Source: Vespa crabro
Taxonomy: Eukaryota > Arthropoda > Insecta > Hymenoptera > Vespidae
Length of the DNA: 64,000 bases
Assembly (NCBI RefSeq): GCF_910589235.1
Contig: NC_060961.1
Location: 5,047,001 to 5,111,000 of the forward strand
Reading direction: 5' to 3'
How positions within the stretch are numbered: the first letter of the stretch is position 1; every line of letters begins with the position of its first letter. The notes beneath the pieces are model-generated. The model searched no databases, was not told the origin of the DNA, and was given only the letters and a program-made list of their open reading frames with translations. Position numbers and translations under genes: made by a program. Shown here one piece after another: positions 53,001-59,675 of this stretch.

Positions 53001-53108
53001 CAAAATCGTCCCGCTTTCGTCGTGACTGTCGATTTAAAAACTGGATCGGAGGTTGCTGATTTATGGGTGACACGTGGTACAGCTCTTCTTCTCAGTCTGG
53101 CCGTTTAA
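14473..53108 (+). CDS. DNAH2: Dynein axonemal heavy chain 2 (inner arm I1/f, 1-beta chain), 66 exons
   Basis: This is a minus-end-directed ATP-driven motor of the axoneme, predicted to be the 1-beta heavy chain of the two-headed inner arm I1/f; it slides doublet microtubules in flagella and motile cilia. Sixty-six exons with consistent phases total 13542 nt (4513 aa plus stop), close to the roughly 4,400 aa usual for DNAH2. Domain order: tail 1-1355, linker 1356-1848, AAA1 (GPAGTGKT, 1867-1874; Walker B CFDEFNR, 1917-1923), AAA2 (degenerate GESNTAKT, 2148-2155), AAA3 (GPVGTGKS, 2483-2490), AAA4 (GIGGSGRQS, 2829-2837), stalk and microtubule-binding domain about 3017-3428, then AAA5, AAA6 and the C-terminal domain. 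DNAH2 rather than another axonemal class is favoured by near-continuous alignment with the human protein as I remember it. The start ATG follows an in-frame TAG at 14434-14436. Oddities: a U12-type intron, three GC-AG introns and the AAA2 P-loop. It converges with the peroxidase gene. Confidence 0.95.
14791..14864. repeat. (CT)n microsatellite in DNAH2 intron 1
   Basis: About 74 bp of CT dinucleotides with two interruptions (CTGTCT, CTCCCT). A second (CT)n array lies at 14657-14692. Confidence 0.9.
16157..16232 (-). pseudogene. tRNA-like sequence (tRNA pseudogene or tRNA-derived SINE head)
   Basis: Read on the minus strand, 76 nt run from GGATCTA to TAGACCC, and these ends pair as a 7-bp acceptor stem with one mismatch. 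An A-box-like AACTTAGTAG segment, a seven-base anticodon-type loop CTAGATA and a B-box-like ATTTGAGTCTTGG segment fall in the right order. A run of T's (Pol III terminator) begins about 12 nt past the 3' end. The anticodon stem has several mismatches, so a working tRNA is unlikely. Read literally, the anticodon would be AGA, but a serine-type long variable arm is absent. Confidence 0.5.
16301..16347. repeat. (AT)n microsatellite
   Basis: About 45 bp of AT dinucleotides within DNAH2 intron 1, just beyond the tRNA-like sequence. Confidence 0.9.
17565..17965. repeat. Diverged minisatellite, about five units of 80-95 bp
   Basis: A core resembling TTGACCTAAATAAATTTTCA recurs at 17572, 17660, 17740, 17834 and 17929, giving periods of 88, 80, 94 and 95 bp. 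It is often followed by a GAATTCGACTC-like block. The units are well diverged, so the array is old. Four of five cores keep TGACCT, the complement of the nuclear-receptor half-site AGGTCA. Confidence 0.6.
20008..21620 (+). other. DNAH2 intron 3: U12-type (minor spliceosome) intron
   Basis: The donor is GTATCCTTT (20008-20016), a perfect match to the U12 5' splice-site consensus. TTCCTTAAC at 21591-21599 is a perfect U12 branch-point match. Joining residue WPE plus A to exon 4 at 21621 (GC GTG AAA) restores the conserved WPES-[VI]-[KR] sequence at exactly the family length. The intron would then end in CAT rather than AG or AC. It also holds (GA)n at 20170-20200, a GC-rich island at 20566-21080 and poly(T) at 21234-21264. 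Confidence 0.7.
21591..21599 (+). promoter_or_regulatory. U12 branch-point sequence
   Basis: TTCCTTAAC is the exact minor-class branch-point consensus, 21-23 nt before the inferred exon 4 start. That is slightly longer than the usual 10-20 nt. Confidence 0.7.
21621..31268 (+). CDS. DNAH2: DNAH2 exons 4-20: dynein tail (DHC_N1 region)
   Basis: Exons: 21621-21899, 22189-22646, 24262-24398, 24669-25011, 25385-25904, 26464-26606, 26917-27062, 27125-27218, 28655-28825, 29040-29232, 29308-29404, 29503-29754, 30071-30198, 30387-30505, 30676-30790, 30872-31005 and 31075-31268. They encode residues about 181-1355, the tail that dimerises with the other I1 heavy chain and carries intermediate and light chains. 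Family landmarks are HWTTQIK (exon 4), WLNSPYYNT (exon 5), YSGKA (exon 8), TWESFKDVWEVNKD (exon 14), EKYEVP (exon 17) and RNWEIVEHTR (exon 20). All junctions are GT-AG and phase-consistent. Tail exons evolve faster than the motor, so individual edges here are a little less certain. Confidence 0.88.
22647..24261 (+). other. DNAH2 intron 5 (1.6 kb)
   Basis: AT-rich intron with no further exon recognised. A Tc1/mariner-like terminus lies near 22929, and a short local duplication of AAAGCTTATTGCAT occurs at about 23354 and 23407. The stretch 23870-24120 is more balanced in composition but shows no coding signature. Confidence 0.6.
22929..22970. mobile_element. Possible Tc1/mariner-type terminal repeat remnant
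   Basis: TACAGTGGATCACAAAAATA, continuing into a TGCGGACAC segment, resembles the outer end of insect Tc1-like elements: TA target followed by CAGTGG, then a GGACAC motif. I found no matching opposite end and no transposase frame, so at most a decayed solo end survives in DNAH2 intron 5. Confidence 0.35.
27799..27863. repeat. Compound (AT)n(GT)n microsatellite
   Basis: About 22 bp of AT dinucleotides run directly into about 42 bp of GT dinucleotides, within DNAH2 intron 11. Confidence 0.92.
28399..28490. repeat. (AT)n microsatellite
   Basis: About 60 bp of uninterrupted AT followed by a few ATAC variants, within DNAH2 intron 11. Confidence 0.92.
31908..36196 (+). CDS. DNAH2: DNAH2 exons 21-28: linker (DHC_N2 region)
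   Basis: Exons: 31908-32136, 32198-32349, 32453-32703, 33248-33468, 33533-33647, 33775-33946, 35053-35228 and 36034-36196, encoding residues about 1356-1848. The linker swings across the AAA ring to produce the power stroke. Diagnostic sequences are RSRHWRQV (exon 21), DHQVLLSSMKSTR (exon 22), EDIRKQLPKES (exon 23), FPRFYFISNDDLLEIL (exon 24), RDRWVKEWPSQ (exon 26), IEIHARDVIERMYKN (exon 27) and YEYLGNSGRLVITPLTDR (exon 28). Exon 25 must begin at 33533; the AG ten bases further on would break the frame. Confidence 0.95.
33947..35052 (+). other. DNAH2 intron 26 (1.1 kb), microsatellite-rich
   Basis: Holds (CT)n at 33978-34020 and 34436-34495, and a purine-rich block at 34770-34840. Many open frames on both strands are artefacts of these tracts. 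No exon was recognised. Confidence 0.7.
36197..37453 (+). other. DNAH2 intron 28 (1.3 kb)
   Basis: Lies between the linker and AAA1 exons. It contains the ACT/ATT trinucleotide array at 36664-36762 and AT-rich filler. Exons 28 and 29 join in phase (CG plus A giving Arg) and match the family without a gap, so no exon is missing. Confidence 0.75.
36664..36762. repeat. (ACT)n trinucleotide array with ATT interruptions
   Basis: About 33 trinucleotide units, mainly ACT (CTA/TAC in other registers), with scattered ATT. It reads as poly-Leu on one strand and poly-Val on the other, but lies in an intron. Confidence 0.9.
37454..39663 (+). CDS. DNAH2: DNAH2 exons 29-35: AAA1 and AAA2 motor modules
   Basis: Exons: 37454-37678, 37763-38051, 38138-38275, 38424-38594, 38679-38970, 39251-39342 and 39460-39663, encoding residues about 1848-2318. 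AAA1, the main ATPase site, is intact: Walker A GPAGTGKT, Walker B CFDEFNR and a sensor region ITMNPGYAGRTELPDNLK. AAA2 keeps its Walker B-type segment WILFDGPVDAVWIENMN and following MDDNK, but its Walker A at 38754-38777 reads GESNTAKT instead of GxxxxGKT. Exon 31 ends at a GC donor. Exon 35 carries the conserved LLFEVQDLCVASPATVSRAG motif. Confidence 0.97.
38276..38423 (+). other. DNAH2 intron 31: GC-AG intron
   Basis: The donor is GAG|GCAAGT and the acceptor GCAG|GTGATC. This split gives LADDE-VIILAMKDMN, which matches the family without gap; no GT donor nearby preserves the frame. Confidence 0.8.
39741..42561 (+). CDS. DNAH2: DNAH2 exons 36-44: AAA3 module
   Basis: Exons: 39741-39946, 40350-40535, 40698-40917, 41017-41183, 41418-41638, 41697-41806, 41883-41998, 42078-42178 and 42383-42561, encoding residues about 2319-2820. 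AAA3 is a regulatory nucleotide site. Walker A GPVGTGKSS (exon 38) and Walker B TFMDDFNMP (exon 39) are intact. Other landmarks are IWSLCASVDEEGR, NMSAQTTSNNVQ, ELIRQWIDYGFW, AAMGPPGGGRN, FNIINMTFPSE and MHYIFNLRDISK. The last exon leads into AAA4 with EHICRIVRVISQ. Confidence 0.96.
43213..44062 (+). CDS. DNAH2: DNAH2 exons 45-46: AAA4 module
   Basis: Exons 43213-43512 and 43775-44062, residues about 2821-3016. The AAA4 P-loop is GIGGSGRQS, the usual dynein variant with Arg in place of the Walker Lys. The Walker B-like strand reads FLFNDTQ where relatives have a hydrophobic residue before Asp. CMSPIGDAFRNRLRQYPSLI and TIDWFLEWPKEAL follow. The end of exon 46 is either 44062 (better donor, GTGGGT) or 44059; both are in frame. 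Confidence 0.94.
44091..44207. repeat. Polypyrimidine tract of CTCCTT/CCTCCT units
   Basis: About 115 bp of almost pure pyrimidine in DNAH2 intron 46, starting just after the donor. Mirror symmetry over parts of it would permit triplex (H-DNA) formation. Translation through the donor gives a Pro/Ser-rich frame that is not real. Confidence 0.7.
44649..47061 (+). CDS. DNAH2: DNAH2 exons 47-53: stalk and microtubule-binding domain
   Basis: Exons: 44649-44839, 44960-45135, 45487-45638, 45946-46110, 46198-46364, 46485-46656 and 46849-47061, residues about 3017-3428. Exon 47 ends AAA4 with YNYVTPTNFLELV. Exons 48-49 and 52 are the two antiparallel coiled-coil arms of the stalk (heptad-rich Lys/Glu/Leu). 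Exons 50-51 form the microtubule-binding tip, with PPPKVEMVMEAVMIL and SVAAKSLCMWVIAMEKYG. Exon 53 begins AAA5 with the GDCLISTAFVSYLGPF segment. Two introns here, 45639-45945 and 46657-46848, use GC donors. Confidence 0.95.
45639..45945 (+). other. DNAH2 intron 49: GC-AG intron
   Basis: The donor is AAA|GCAAGT and the acceptor TTTTCAG|GCG. The join reads NEAMK-ALEALNKKD, matching the family exactly. Four bases into the intron lies GTATCCTTT (45643-45651), a perfect U12 donor consensus, but using it would shift the frame. Confidence 0.8.
46657..46848 (+). other. DNAH2 intron 52: GC-AG intron
   Basis: The donor is ATG|GCAAGG and the acceptor GACAG|GCAGAG. The join IKM-AELLKVKLDRA has the family's exact length. 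The intron contains a (CTAT)n run at 46699-46731. Confidence 0.75.
47179..53108 (+). CDS. DNAH2: DNAH2 exons 54-66: AAA5, AAA6 and C-terminal domain
   Basis: Exons: 47179-47394, 47654-47804, 48157-48306, 48552-48684, 49268-49612, 49689-49961, 50097-50441, 50503-50637, 50713-50989, 51078-51488, 51581-52099, 52717-52864 and 52954-53108. Landmarks are NIQGLPSDGFSTENGIIVTR, LSNPHYAPEISTKTT, KEQGLEAQLLGIVV, DPMYQFSLDSYI, GGIVLDRENQ, FVLSPGVDPTSILMQLAE, KMTTEPPKGLKANMKRLY, GGHVTDDWDRRLL, AFGQHPNADIT and FTFPTGFLTAVLQTSAR. The protein ends WVTRGTALLLSLAV before TAA, the usual dynein terminus. All introns are GT-AG; the acceptor of exon 54 lacks a clear pyrimidine tract but gives exactly the family's length. 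Confidence 0.97.
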
Positions 53109-53194
53109 TTTTGTTCGATTTCTTATAGTATAAAAAATGTATGTATTACTTCCTTAATAATTTAATAAGCCTATTTAAAGTGTCAATTTGATTA

Positions 53195-53200
53195 TTTATT
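53195..53200 (-). terminator. Polyadenylation signal, peroxidase gene
   Basis: AATAAA on the minus strand (TTTATT on plus), 72 bp beyond the peroxidase stop codon. Cleavage would fall about 10-30 nt further on, around 53165-53185. Confidence 0.55.
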
Positions 53201-53235
53201 AGTTTGTAAGAATCCGTTTACTTATAAAAAATAAT

Positions 53236-53241
53236 AATAAA
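53236..53241 (+). terminator. Polyadenylation signal, DNAH2
   Basis: AATAAA 128 bp after the DNAH2 stop, with cleavage expected near 53252-53270. This runs right up to the peroxidase stop codon at 53273 and past the peroxidase poly(A) signal on the other strand. Confidence 0.55.
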
Positions 53242-53272
53242 CCCATTGAATGATCTTATTAAAACCTAGTAA

Positions 53273-55404
53273 TTATTCGTATCTCTTTATTTTAGCATGA
53301 AACGTATAAGACGAGATAATATTGAACAAGCTAAAGACAATAGCGAAACTTAGGCAACTCGTGAAACTTGAAACTTTGATGATATTAGAAGATGATGAGG
53401 CGGGCTCGTCTGCTTTGACTGTCGCCGCGGGACGCTTTAAATCACCAATATTCTTCAAAGCGTTGTCGACCGTTTTATTAAGATCGACAAAATATGAAGC
53501 CCAATTATCCGTTTCGGAAATGGCCAAAGGCAAAATCGGTGGCTCGAGAATAGAAAATTTATCTTTGGCATCGAACAATACCTTTATTATTTCCATAATG
53601 TTTGCCTGTGTTTGGTTCTTCAAATTTTGAATAAGATCGTTCACAGTGGCGTTCAACTGCGTATGAAATTTACTCCAATCAGCGGCAGCAATAGAATTCG
53701 TGATATTGTCCGTGATTAATCCTTTTAAAGCTACGATCTCATTTTTTAAATCATCGAACGATTTCACGTACGTATCGTTGATACTGGACCAATCAGCGTT
53801 CGTTGTATTAACGGTGTTTAAAAAATTCATTATCGTATCGTTAATATCGTTTTTAAAAGTTATCCAGTCGGCCGCTGGAATGATCGTTGGTGGCCAGACC
53901 GTTGGCTTTGTAAAAGTAGCAGCTTTGACGGTATTGTAAAGAGTAGACGAGGCTTTCCAAGCCTTAGTGGTTTCTTTGAGATTAAACGTAGGTGACTTGA
54001 CGATATTGTTTTCACCCATACCAAAGAAATCAGCCCATTCGGCTTTTATACCAACAATTTCGTCTTTCAACTCTGCAAATTTGCTCTTGAAAGTATTGCC
54101 AAAAATTATCCAACCAATAGGATCTATCGTCTTTAGATCTTTGCTTTTAATATCTGTGATTATCTGTGCGACAGAAGCGTTTATCTTACTTTGAAAATCA
54201 AGCCAATCGTTTGTTAAGTTTACAAGTTGCATTGTCATAGGATTGTCTTTTGATTTTCCCGAAATATCGGCTAGTGCACCTTCAAACGGCATGTTTGTAT
54301 AAGGAGATGGATTCTTTAGAAAAGCTTTATTGTTCGCAGGAAATTTACTATTGAATGTAGCAAAACTTTTCATAATTTTATCTCTATAAGCTAACCAAGC
54401 TATGGAATCACCAGGAGGTGGCATACCGGCTTCTATATTCTGTACGGTATTCGATACTGTATTTAAGATATCGCTTTTAATGGACATCCAGTCAGTCATC
54501 GTATCCCCTGTTCCTGCAGCTAACTCTGTTGGTACAGTCGACGTGTCAGCGATAATCTTATCTCGAAGAGCATTGAAATGAGCTTTAATGTCATCTCCAA
54601 ACGTGGCCCAAGCTGGATCACCAGGTTCAGGCATATTAGTAGCAATATTCATGATAGCATCGTCGAGAGAATTGATTACGTCGCCTTTGAAATTTTTCCA
54701 ATCAAAAATTGCAGCTATACTTTCTTTACTTGCATTAATCATCTCAGCCGTTTTATTTTTCATTGGAAGCTTAGAAAAGAGATCCATTTTTGCAGAAATA
54801 ATTTGGGATATTAAATCGGACGTCTGATTCTTGATCTTCGTTCTCAAATCGATCCAATCGGCGGTAATCGGTGGAATACCTCCAAATCCACCAATGGTAT
54901 CGTTCAATGTCTTGATGAGTTCACTTTTGAAATTTATCCAATCATTGAACATAGCTGCTCCAGGAGCAGCTCGTAATGTAAAATTCCCATCATTGTAAGC
55001 CGTCATTTCCATTGGTTCCTTTTTCGGATGTAATCCGTTAAGTTGGTTCCTAATCTCCGAAAATGTATTGTTTAGTTCGTTACCAAAGGCAAGCCAATCG
55101 GGACTGGCCGGTGGTAGATTGGTTCTGGTATCATTAATAAATGTCACTATTTCTTGAATAGTATCGTTCAAAGTCTTCTTGAAATTTAACCAATCCACCA
55201 CGAACGGAGCTGTCTTTAGAATTGGTACGTTTAGACGATCTTCCTTCCAAAGTTCAAGAGACAATTGTGGTATATCCTCGCAGGATATCACCGGATTATC
55301 GGCACCAATCGATCGCATAACTTTCAATTGAATTTGGGTTACTTGATCGGAACAGTCGCACAACAATCTCGCCAGGGAACTCTTACGTAATTCTTGCAAT
55401 TGTT
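53273..55404 (-). CDS. Peroxidase exon 4: end of catalytic domain plus 14-unit W-repeat tail and hydrophobic C-terminus
   Basis: The single last exon codes for residues 711-1420. After about 55 residues of peroxidase fold (CDCSDQVTQIQLKVMRS) come 14 segments centred on Trp at 782, 814, 866, 894, 946, 976, 1016, 1047, 1111, 1142, 1224, 1249, 1287 and 1345. Their consensus is roughly [DA]W-x-x-F/I-x-x-x-I/L-N-x-T followed by an amphipathic helix. Two kinds alternate: DWxxFK-type and [DA]Wxx(F/Y)G-type, 25-32 residues apart. About 17 Asn-X-Ser/Thr sequons are present. The end is DEPASSSS, then a hydrophobic stretch of about 23 residues, then a short basic tail HAKIKRYE. I do not recognise the repeat family. 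Confidence 0.85.
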
Positions 55405-57823
55405 CTAAAATACATAATATTAAGATTTAAAACATTTGATAAAATCTAATTTAAAATATATTATAACATGTTAAAATATATTAAAAGAATATTTTACCTT
55501 CGGTAAATGAATGCGATTGATCAGGTACCTCGTACCAATAACGATCTCCTTTCTGCAATCTGACGAACTGATCAGCAATTAAACACGTGAAAGTGGGTCC
55601 AACGATACCACCGGTTTTCGGTATTTCCGCCAGTGCACCAGTATATAGATCAATATCGTAAACGGATTCGTATAGCTTTGATATCGCATCGAGGGCTTCT
55701 GGATCCATATGATCGATCAGATCACTGAACGATTCGGGTTTCCCCAAATTACAATATTCTCTCCATTTAGTATAACCAGGTAGTCCGTGATCCCTTCCAC
55801 GTTGAATATTCAACGATACGAGATCGAGACCGCAAGGTACTGAAACGTTGTTAATCGGATCCTCGAAAAGATGTCTCGTTAATTGCGATGTGACGTGAAT
55901 TGAAGTTCTTTGAATGACGTTTCTAGTAGCCGAAATTACCGAGTTACCAATGCCATCGCTCGAATATAGACTATAAGGATTGAAAAGCATCCTGTGAAGT
56001 TCGATGTACGACGAAGTGCCTTTTTGGGCATTAGTCATCATCATCAAACCGGGCAGAAGAGTATGTGCAAATCTAAAAGCCGCTGCAGCAAAGCTATTGG
56101 CTATAGTTGGATCATTGATTGGATTATCGGGACTCTCGCTCCATTTTCTATAACCCGAAGTCAATGGTCTCAAATCTCGAAGATTCGTTTCCTGTTCACC
56201 TAATATAATTGGAACGAATTCTTCATAGGTAATATGCTGAAGTTGAGCACCGATTATACGACGAGCTTCCTGATAGACCTTTTCGTCCGACCAAGTAGGA
56301 TTAACATTGGCCAATCCATCAGCAATTTTATTATGTTGTCTTGCCCATATCAAATGCATAGTCGTCAAGTGCAAATTCTCGTTCGCTCTTGGATCTCCTG
56401 CGAGGAAACAATAACGTCCCCTTAAACGTTCATCCTCTCTATTGCATCCATCATTGAAATTTAAACTAGCCGGTAGAAGAGTTCTGTTATCCGGCGTTAT
56501 TTGCATCCTCAATCGTCCACCAGAGAATTCCCGTAGATTCTGTGCGGTTTGAGAATCCGATCCATATATCGCCGAGCCATCGATAAAAGCGGTAACCTAA
56601 ACATGAAACGATTCACTATTTTACACATCTGACATAAGATCAGATAATAAGGAAACAAGAAAATAAATAGGTTCACCTGATTAAGTTGTTCTCTTGGTCC
56701 AATTTTACATTGAGGAGCCGGTGCCGAACGAACGAACTCCATGCAGGTTTTTCCGGTAATATCGTAAACTGGATCACCCGATCCAACGGAAACGGGAAAA
56801 CATTCTGGATGGCCGATCGAAGGCGGACAACACGAGATGGAACTACCGTTGACGCCCTGACTTATCGCTGTGGCTGTGATATCGTGATCGAGGAACTGAC
56901 CGAACACGGCTAACATCACGGTAAATGAAGGATTTGAACTGGGCGACGGCTTGTGAACTTTCAGACTGACCTCCCTTGCCGAGGGTAACTCATTTCCGGA
57001 ACGTGCTCTTCGAGGTGAATCGATTCTGTCAGCGTAATCTGGTGGCAGGACTCTTCTAAACGGCATCAAAGCCGAACCCCATTGCTTCGGGCGATTGCAG
57101 GTCCCGTCGTAATTTCTGTATTTGCCGATGGTGCAATTCACATTCAGAAATTCTCTGCAGACACCTTTCGGTGCCCAACCACCATCGAAGAAACAACCGA
57201 TTGCCGACGGTTTGCCTGAAAATGATCTTGCGCTTTCGATTTGCTTTGTAGCGGCTATCTCGCCAATGGCAGCCAAAGCTAAACCACCGACATTGACACT
57301 CGTGCTGACTGCCCATCGATGTCTCGATTCTGGTGATGGTGATGGTAAAGGCGAAGATAATGCCGCAGTATCAGCAGAAACTCTCAATTGTACAGCCTGT
57401 TGACCAGCCGTAAGAGCTTCCTTCAACTCTGTTTCGGTCAGATTCTGCTTTGGCGAAAAATCAATGTTATCATCTGCTCCGTAAACGAAATGACTCGCAC
57501 TGGTAGTACTGAAGAAAGTATGCGAATCGAATCCCGTAGTTAGACCCACTTTTAAATTAGCAACATCGTTCGTTTCAGACGAGTCAGTACTCGAAGATGT
57601 CTGATTAGTTATTCCGTCTTCTGTTTGATTACTGTGACTCACGGAATAACTGATCGTAACGACCAATGCTATCGTGAATATTGCTCTGAAAAGTTCGAAC
57701 GAATGATTAAATCAATGATAAAATAATTAAAGGAAAAACCATTATTACTTGTGATTTCTCGTGTACCCCTAATTTAATATCTTTTTTCTTTTTCTTACTT
57801 GTTTTTTCTTGCAATCGATACAT
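53273..57823 (-). CDS. Secreted animal haem peroxidase with long repeat-bearing C-terminal extension
   Basis: A member of the animal haem peroxidase superfamily (insect chorion-peroxidase-like), which uses H2O2 to oxidise or cross-link substrates outside the cell. Exons: 57799-57823, 56677-57683, 55498-56596 and 53273-55404, giving 1420 aa with consistent phases. The start MYRLQEKT followed by a hydrophobic stretch forms a signal peptide. Active-site residues are present: distal GQFLDHD (Asp274, His275), Arg414 and Glu417 in GDPRANE, and proximal His522 in FRFAHTLLPG. IDGSAIYGSD and NIQRGRDHGLPGY are also typical. The catalytic domain ends near residue 768, where relatives usually stop, but this protein continues for about 650 residues. 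The 25-nt first coding exon and the CAGAG|CA acceptor are inferred from phase and signal-peptide logic and are the least certain part. Confidence 0.92.
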
Positions 57824-58706
57824 CGAAGTCGAATAAGAAAAATATTTTCAGTTAAAGTTCGCTCTCTCTCTCTTTTTTCCTTGTTCTTGTTCACTATAAT
57901 AGAAAAAAAAAAAACCAATCGAAATCGCGAAATTTATTCGGTAATTACAGATTTTCTCGATTTAAGTCCAGTCGAGAGTTCTTAGTTTTCGGGTTTGTTC
58001 CAATTATACTCAGCAGGACGTTGTCGTTACGTAATCAATGACCGAGGGCGACGTTATCCTTACGTTATGCAAATCGATTGGAACTCAAAGTGTTGAAGTA
58101 CGCTTAATTGCAATTAACAGAGAACAAGAGAGAGAGAGAGAGAGAGAGAAATAGGGAGAAAGAGATAGAGAGAGGGGAAGAGAAAGAGAAAGAGAGATCG
58201 AACGGCGTAGTACCCGTTCACCGTTCGATTACACATGTAATCAAGGTCGACGTCACGTAACACGAATCGACCTACGCTTAAAATACAATGCCAGGTTATG
58301 CGTTGAATATAATATATTATTACTGTATACTGTACTGTATTCATGTGTCCATTTAAACTCCACAGAATCTACGCCATTTTAGAATTATATCATCTATATT
58401 CAGGACCGTGAAACGCGAACTTTGATACACAACAAATTTGATACATGGAATACCAATATATTAACGGCATGTAATAAACGTAATGTCATATACCTACTAT
58501 GTTCGTGCTTTAATTATCACACATGCATTTTAAATCAAAGCTCTCGACTATTACCCGGTATCTGCTCGATTAATTATTATCATTCGAAAACAACAAAGCG
58601 TTTCGATCAAAATGAACGATCGCGTATCGTCGCGAATTTTTACAAAATGACAAAAGTCTCTCGAAATATCTCGAAAATTTTAAATTCGCGATGAAATATG
58701 TTTTTT

Positions 58707-58710
<4 letters not shown>

Positions 58711-58760
<50 letters not shown>

Positions 58761-58770
58761 TTATATTTAT
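58711..58770. repeat. (AT)n then (ATATTT)n microsatellite
   Basis: About 38 bp of AT dinucleotides followed by four ATATTT-like hexamers. Confidence 0.9.
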
Positions 58771-59164
58771 ATTATTCCGATCTTTCAATTCGACTTGAAT
58801 TCGCTAAAATATCCGACGAGAAATTATGAAATTGTATGATAAAGGTATTTGATCGATCGAACTCACAGAGAAACGATGAAGGTAAGGCATTGTATTTGTT
58901 GTTCCATTTTTCTCCTACGCGAATAAAATTGGTAGGTGTCGTTCACGTAATATGTTTGCGGTTCCGCGGCATGGGCCAACGGAATCTTCTCCGAATCGGA
59001 CATCTTTCCTTCTGCACGTTAACGCGTCAACAGGTAAACTAAAACGATTTGCGATTGTCGATAGGCATCGAAGTGACTTGTGAATTTACGTAAGTAGCAA
59101 CTACTTATACTAGACGGGTGAAAAAGACATAAATATAATTTTTCTTCTTTTTCTTTTTTTTTTT

Positions 59165-59606
59165 CTTTTCTCGTTCGAATATGCAACACACGTTTCTTTG
59201 CAAATTTGCGATGGTTCGAAAATCGCAAGAACTTATCCTCCTTTAAAAAGAAAATTACAAAATTTTATTTAATAAAAAGTAAAAGAATTTTTCACACGTG
59301 CGACACACATTTCTCTGCGAATTTGTGATCGTTTGAAAATCGCGAGAACTTATCTTCCTTTAAAAAGAAAATTACAAAATTTAATTTAATAAAAAAATAA
59401 AAGAATTTTTCAAACGTGCGACATACGTTTCTCTGCGAATTTGCGATCGTTTGAAAATCGCAAGAACTTAGCTTCCTTTTAAATAGAAAATTACAAAATT
59501 TAATTTAATTAAAAGTAAAAGAATTTTTTAAACGTGTGACACACGTTTCTCTGCGAAATTGCGATCGTTTAAAAATCGCGAGAACTTATTTTCCTTTGAA
59601 AAGAAA
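59165..59606. repeat. Minisatellite, 3.8 units of 117-118 bp
   Basis: The landmark CGTTTCTCTGCGAA-like block recurs at 59191, 59308, 59426 and 59544, so the period is 117-118 bp. Each unit includes GCGATCGTTTGAAAATCGC, which is partly palindromic, a GAGAACTTATCTTCCTTT block, an A/T-rich linker and an ACGTGCGACACACGTT-type segment. Units are about 85-90% alike by eye. The array is followed directly by (AT)n. Confidence 0.9.
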
Positions 59607-59619
59607 AAGAAATAAATAA

Positions 59620-59628
<9 letters not shown>

Positions 59629-59672
<44 letters not shown>
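59629..59672. repeat. (AT)n microsatellite
   Basis: About 44 bp of AT dinucleotides directly after the 117-bp minisatellite. Confidence 0.92.

Positions 59673-59675
<3 letters not shown>

Noticed and set aside
53322..54827. Plus-strand frames within the peroxidase last exon
   Set aside because: They are antisense shadows of the repetitive coding exon; the repeated structure on the minus strand explains them.
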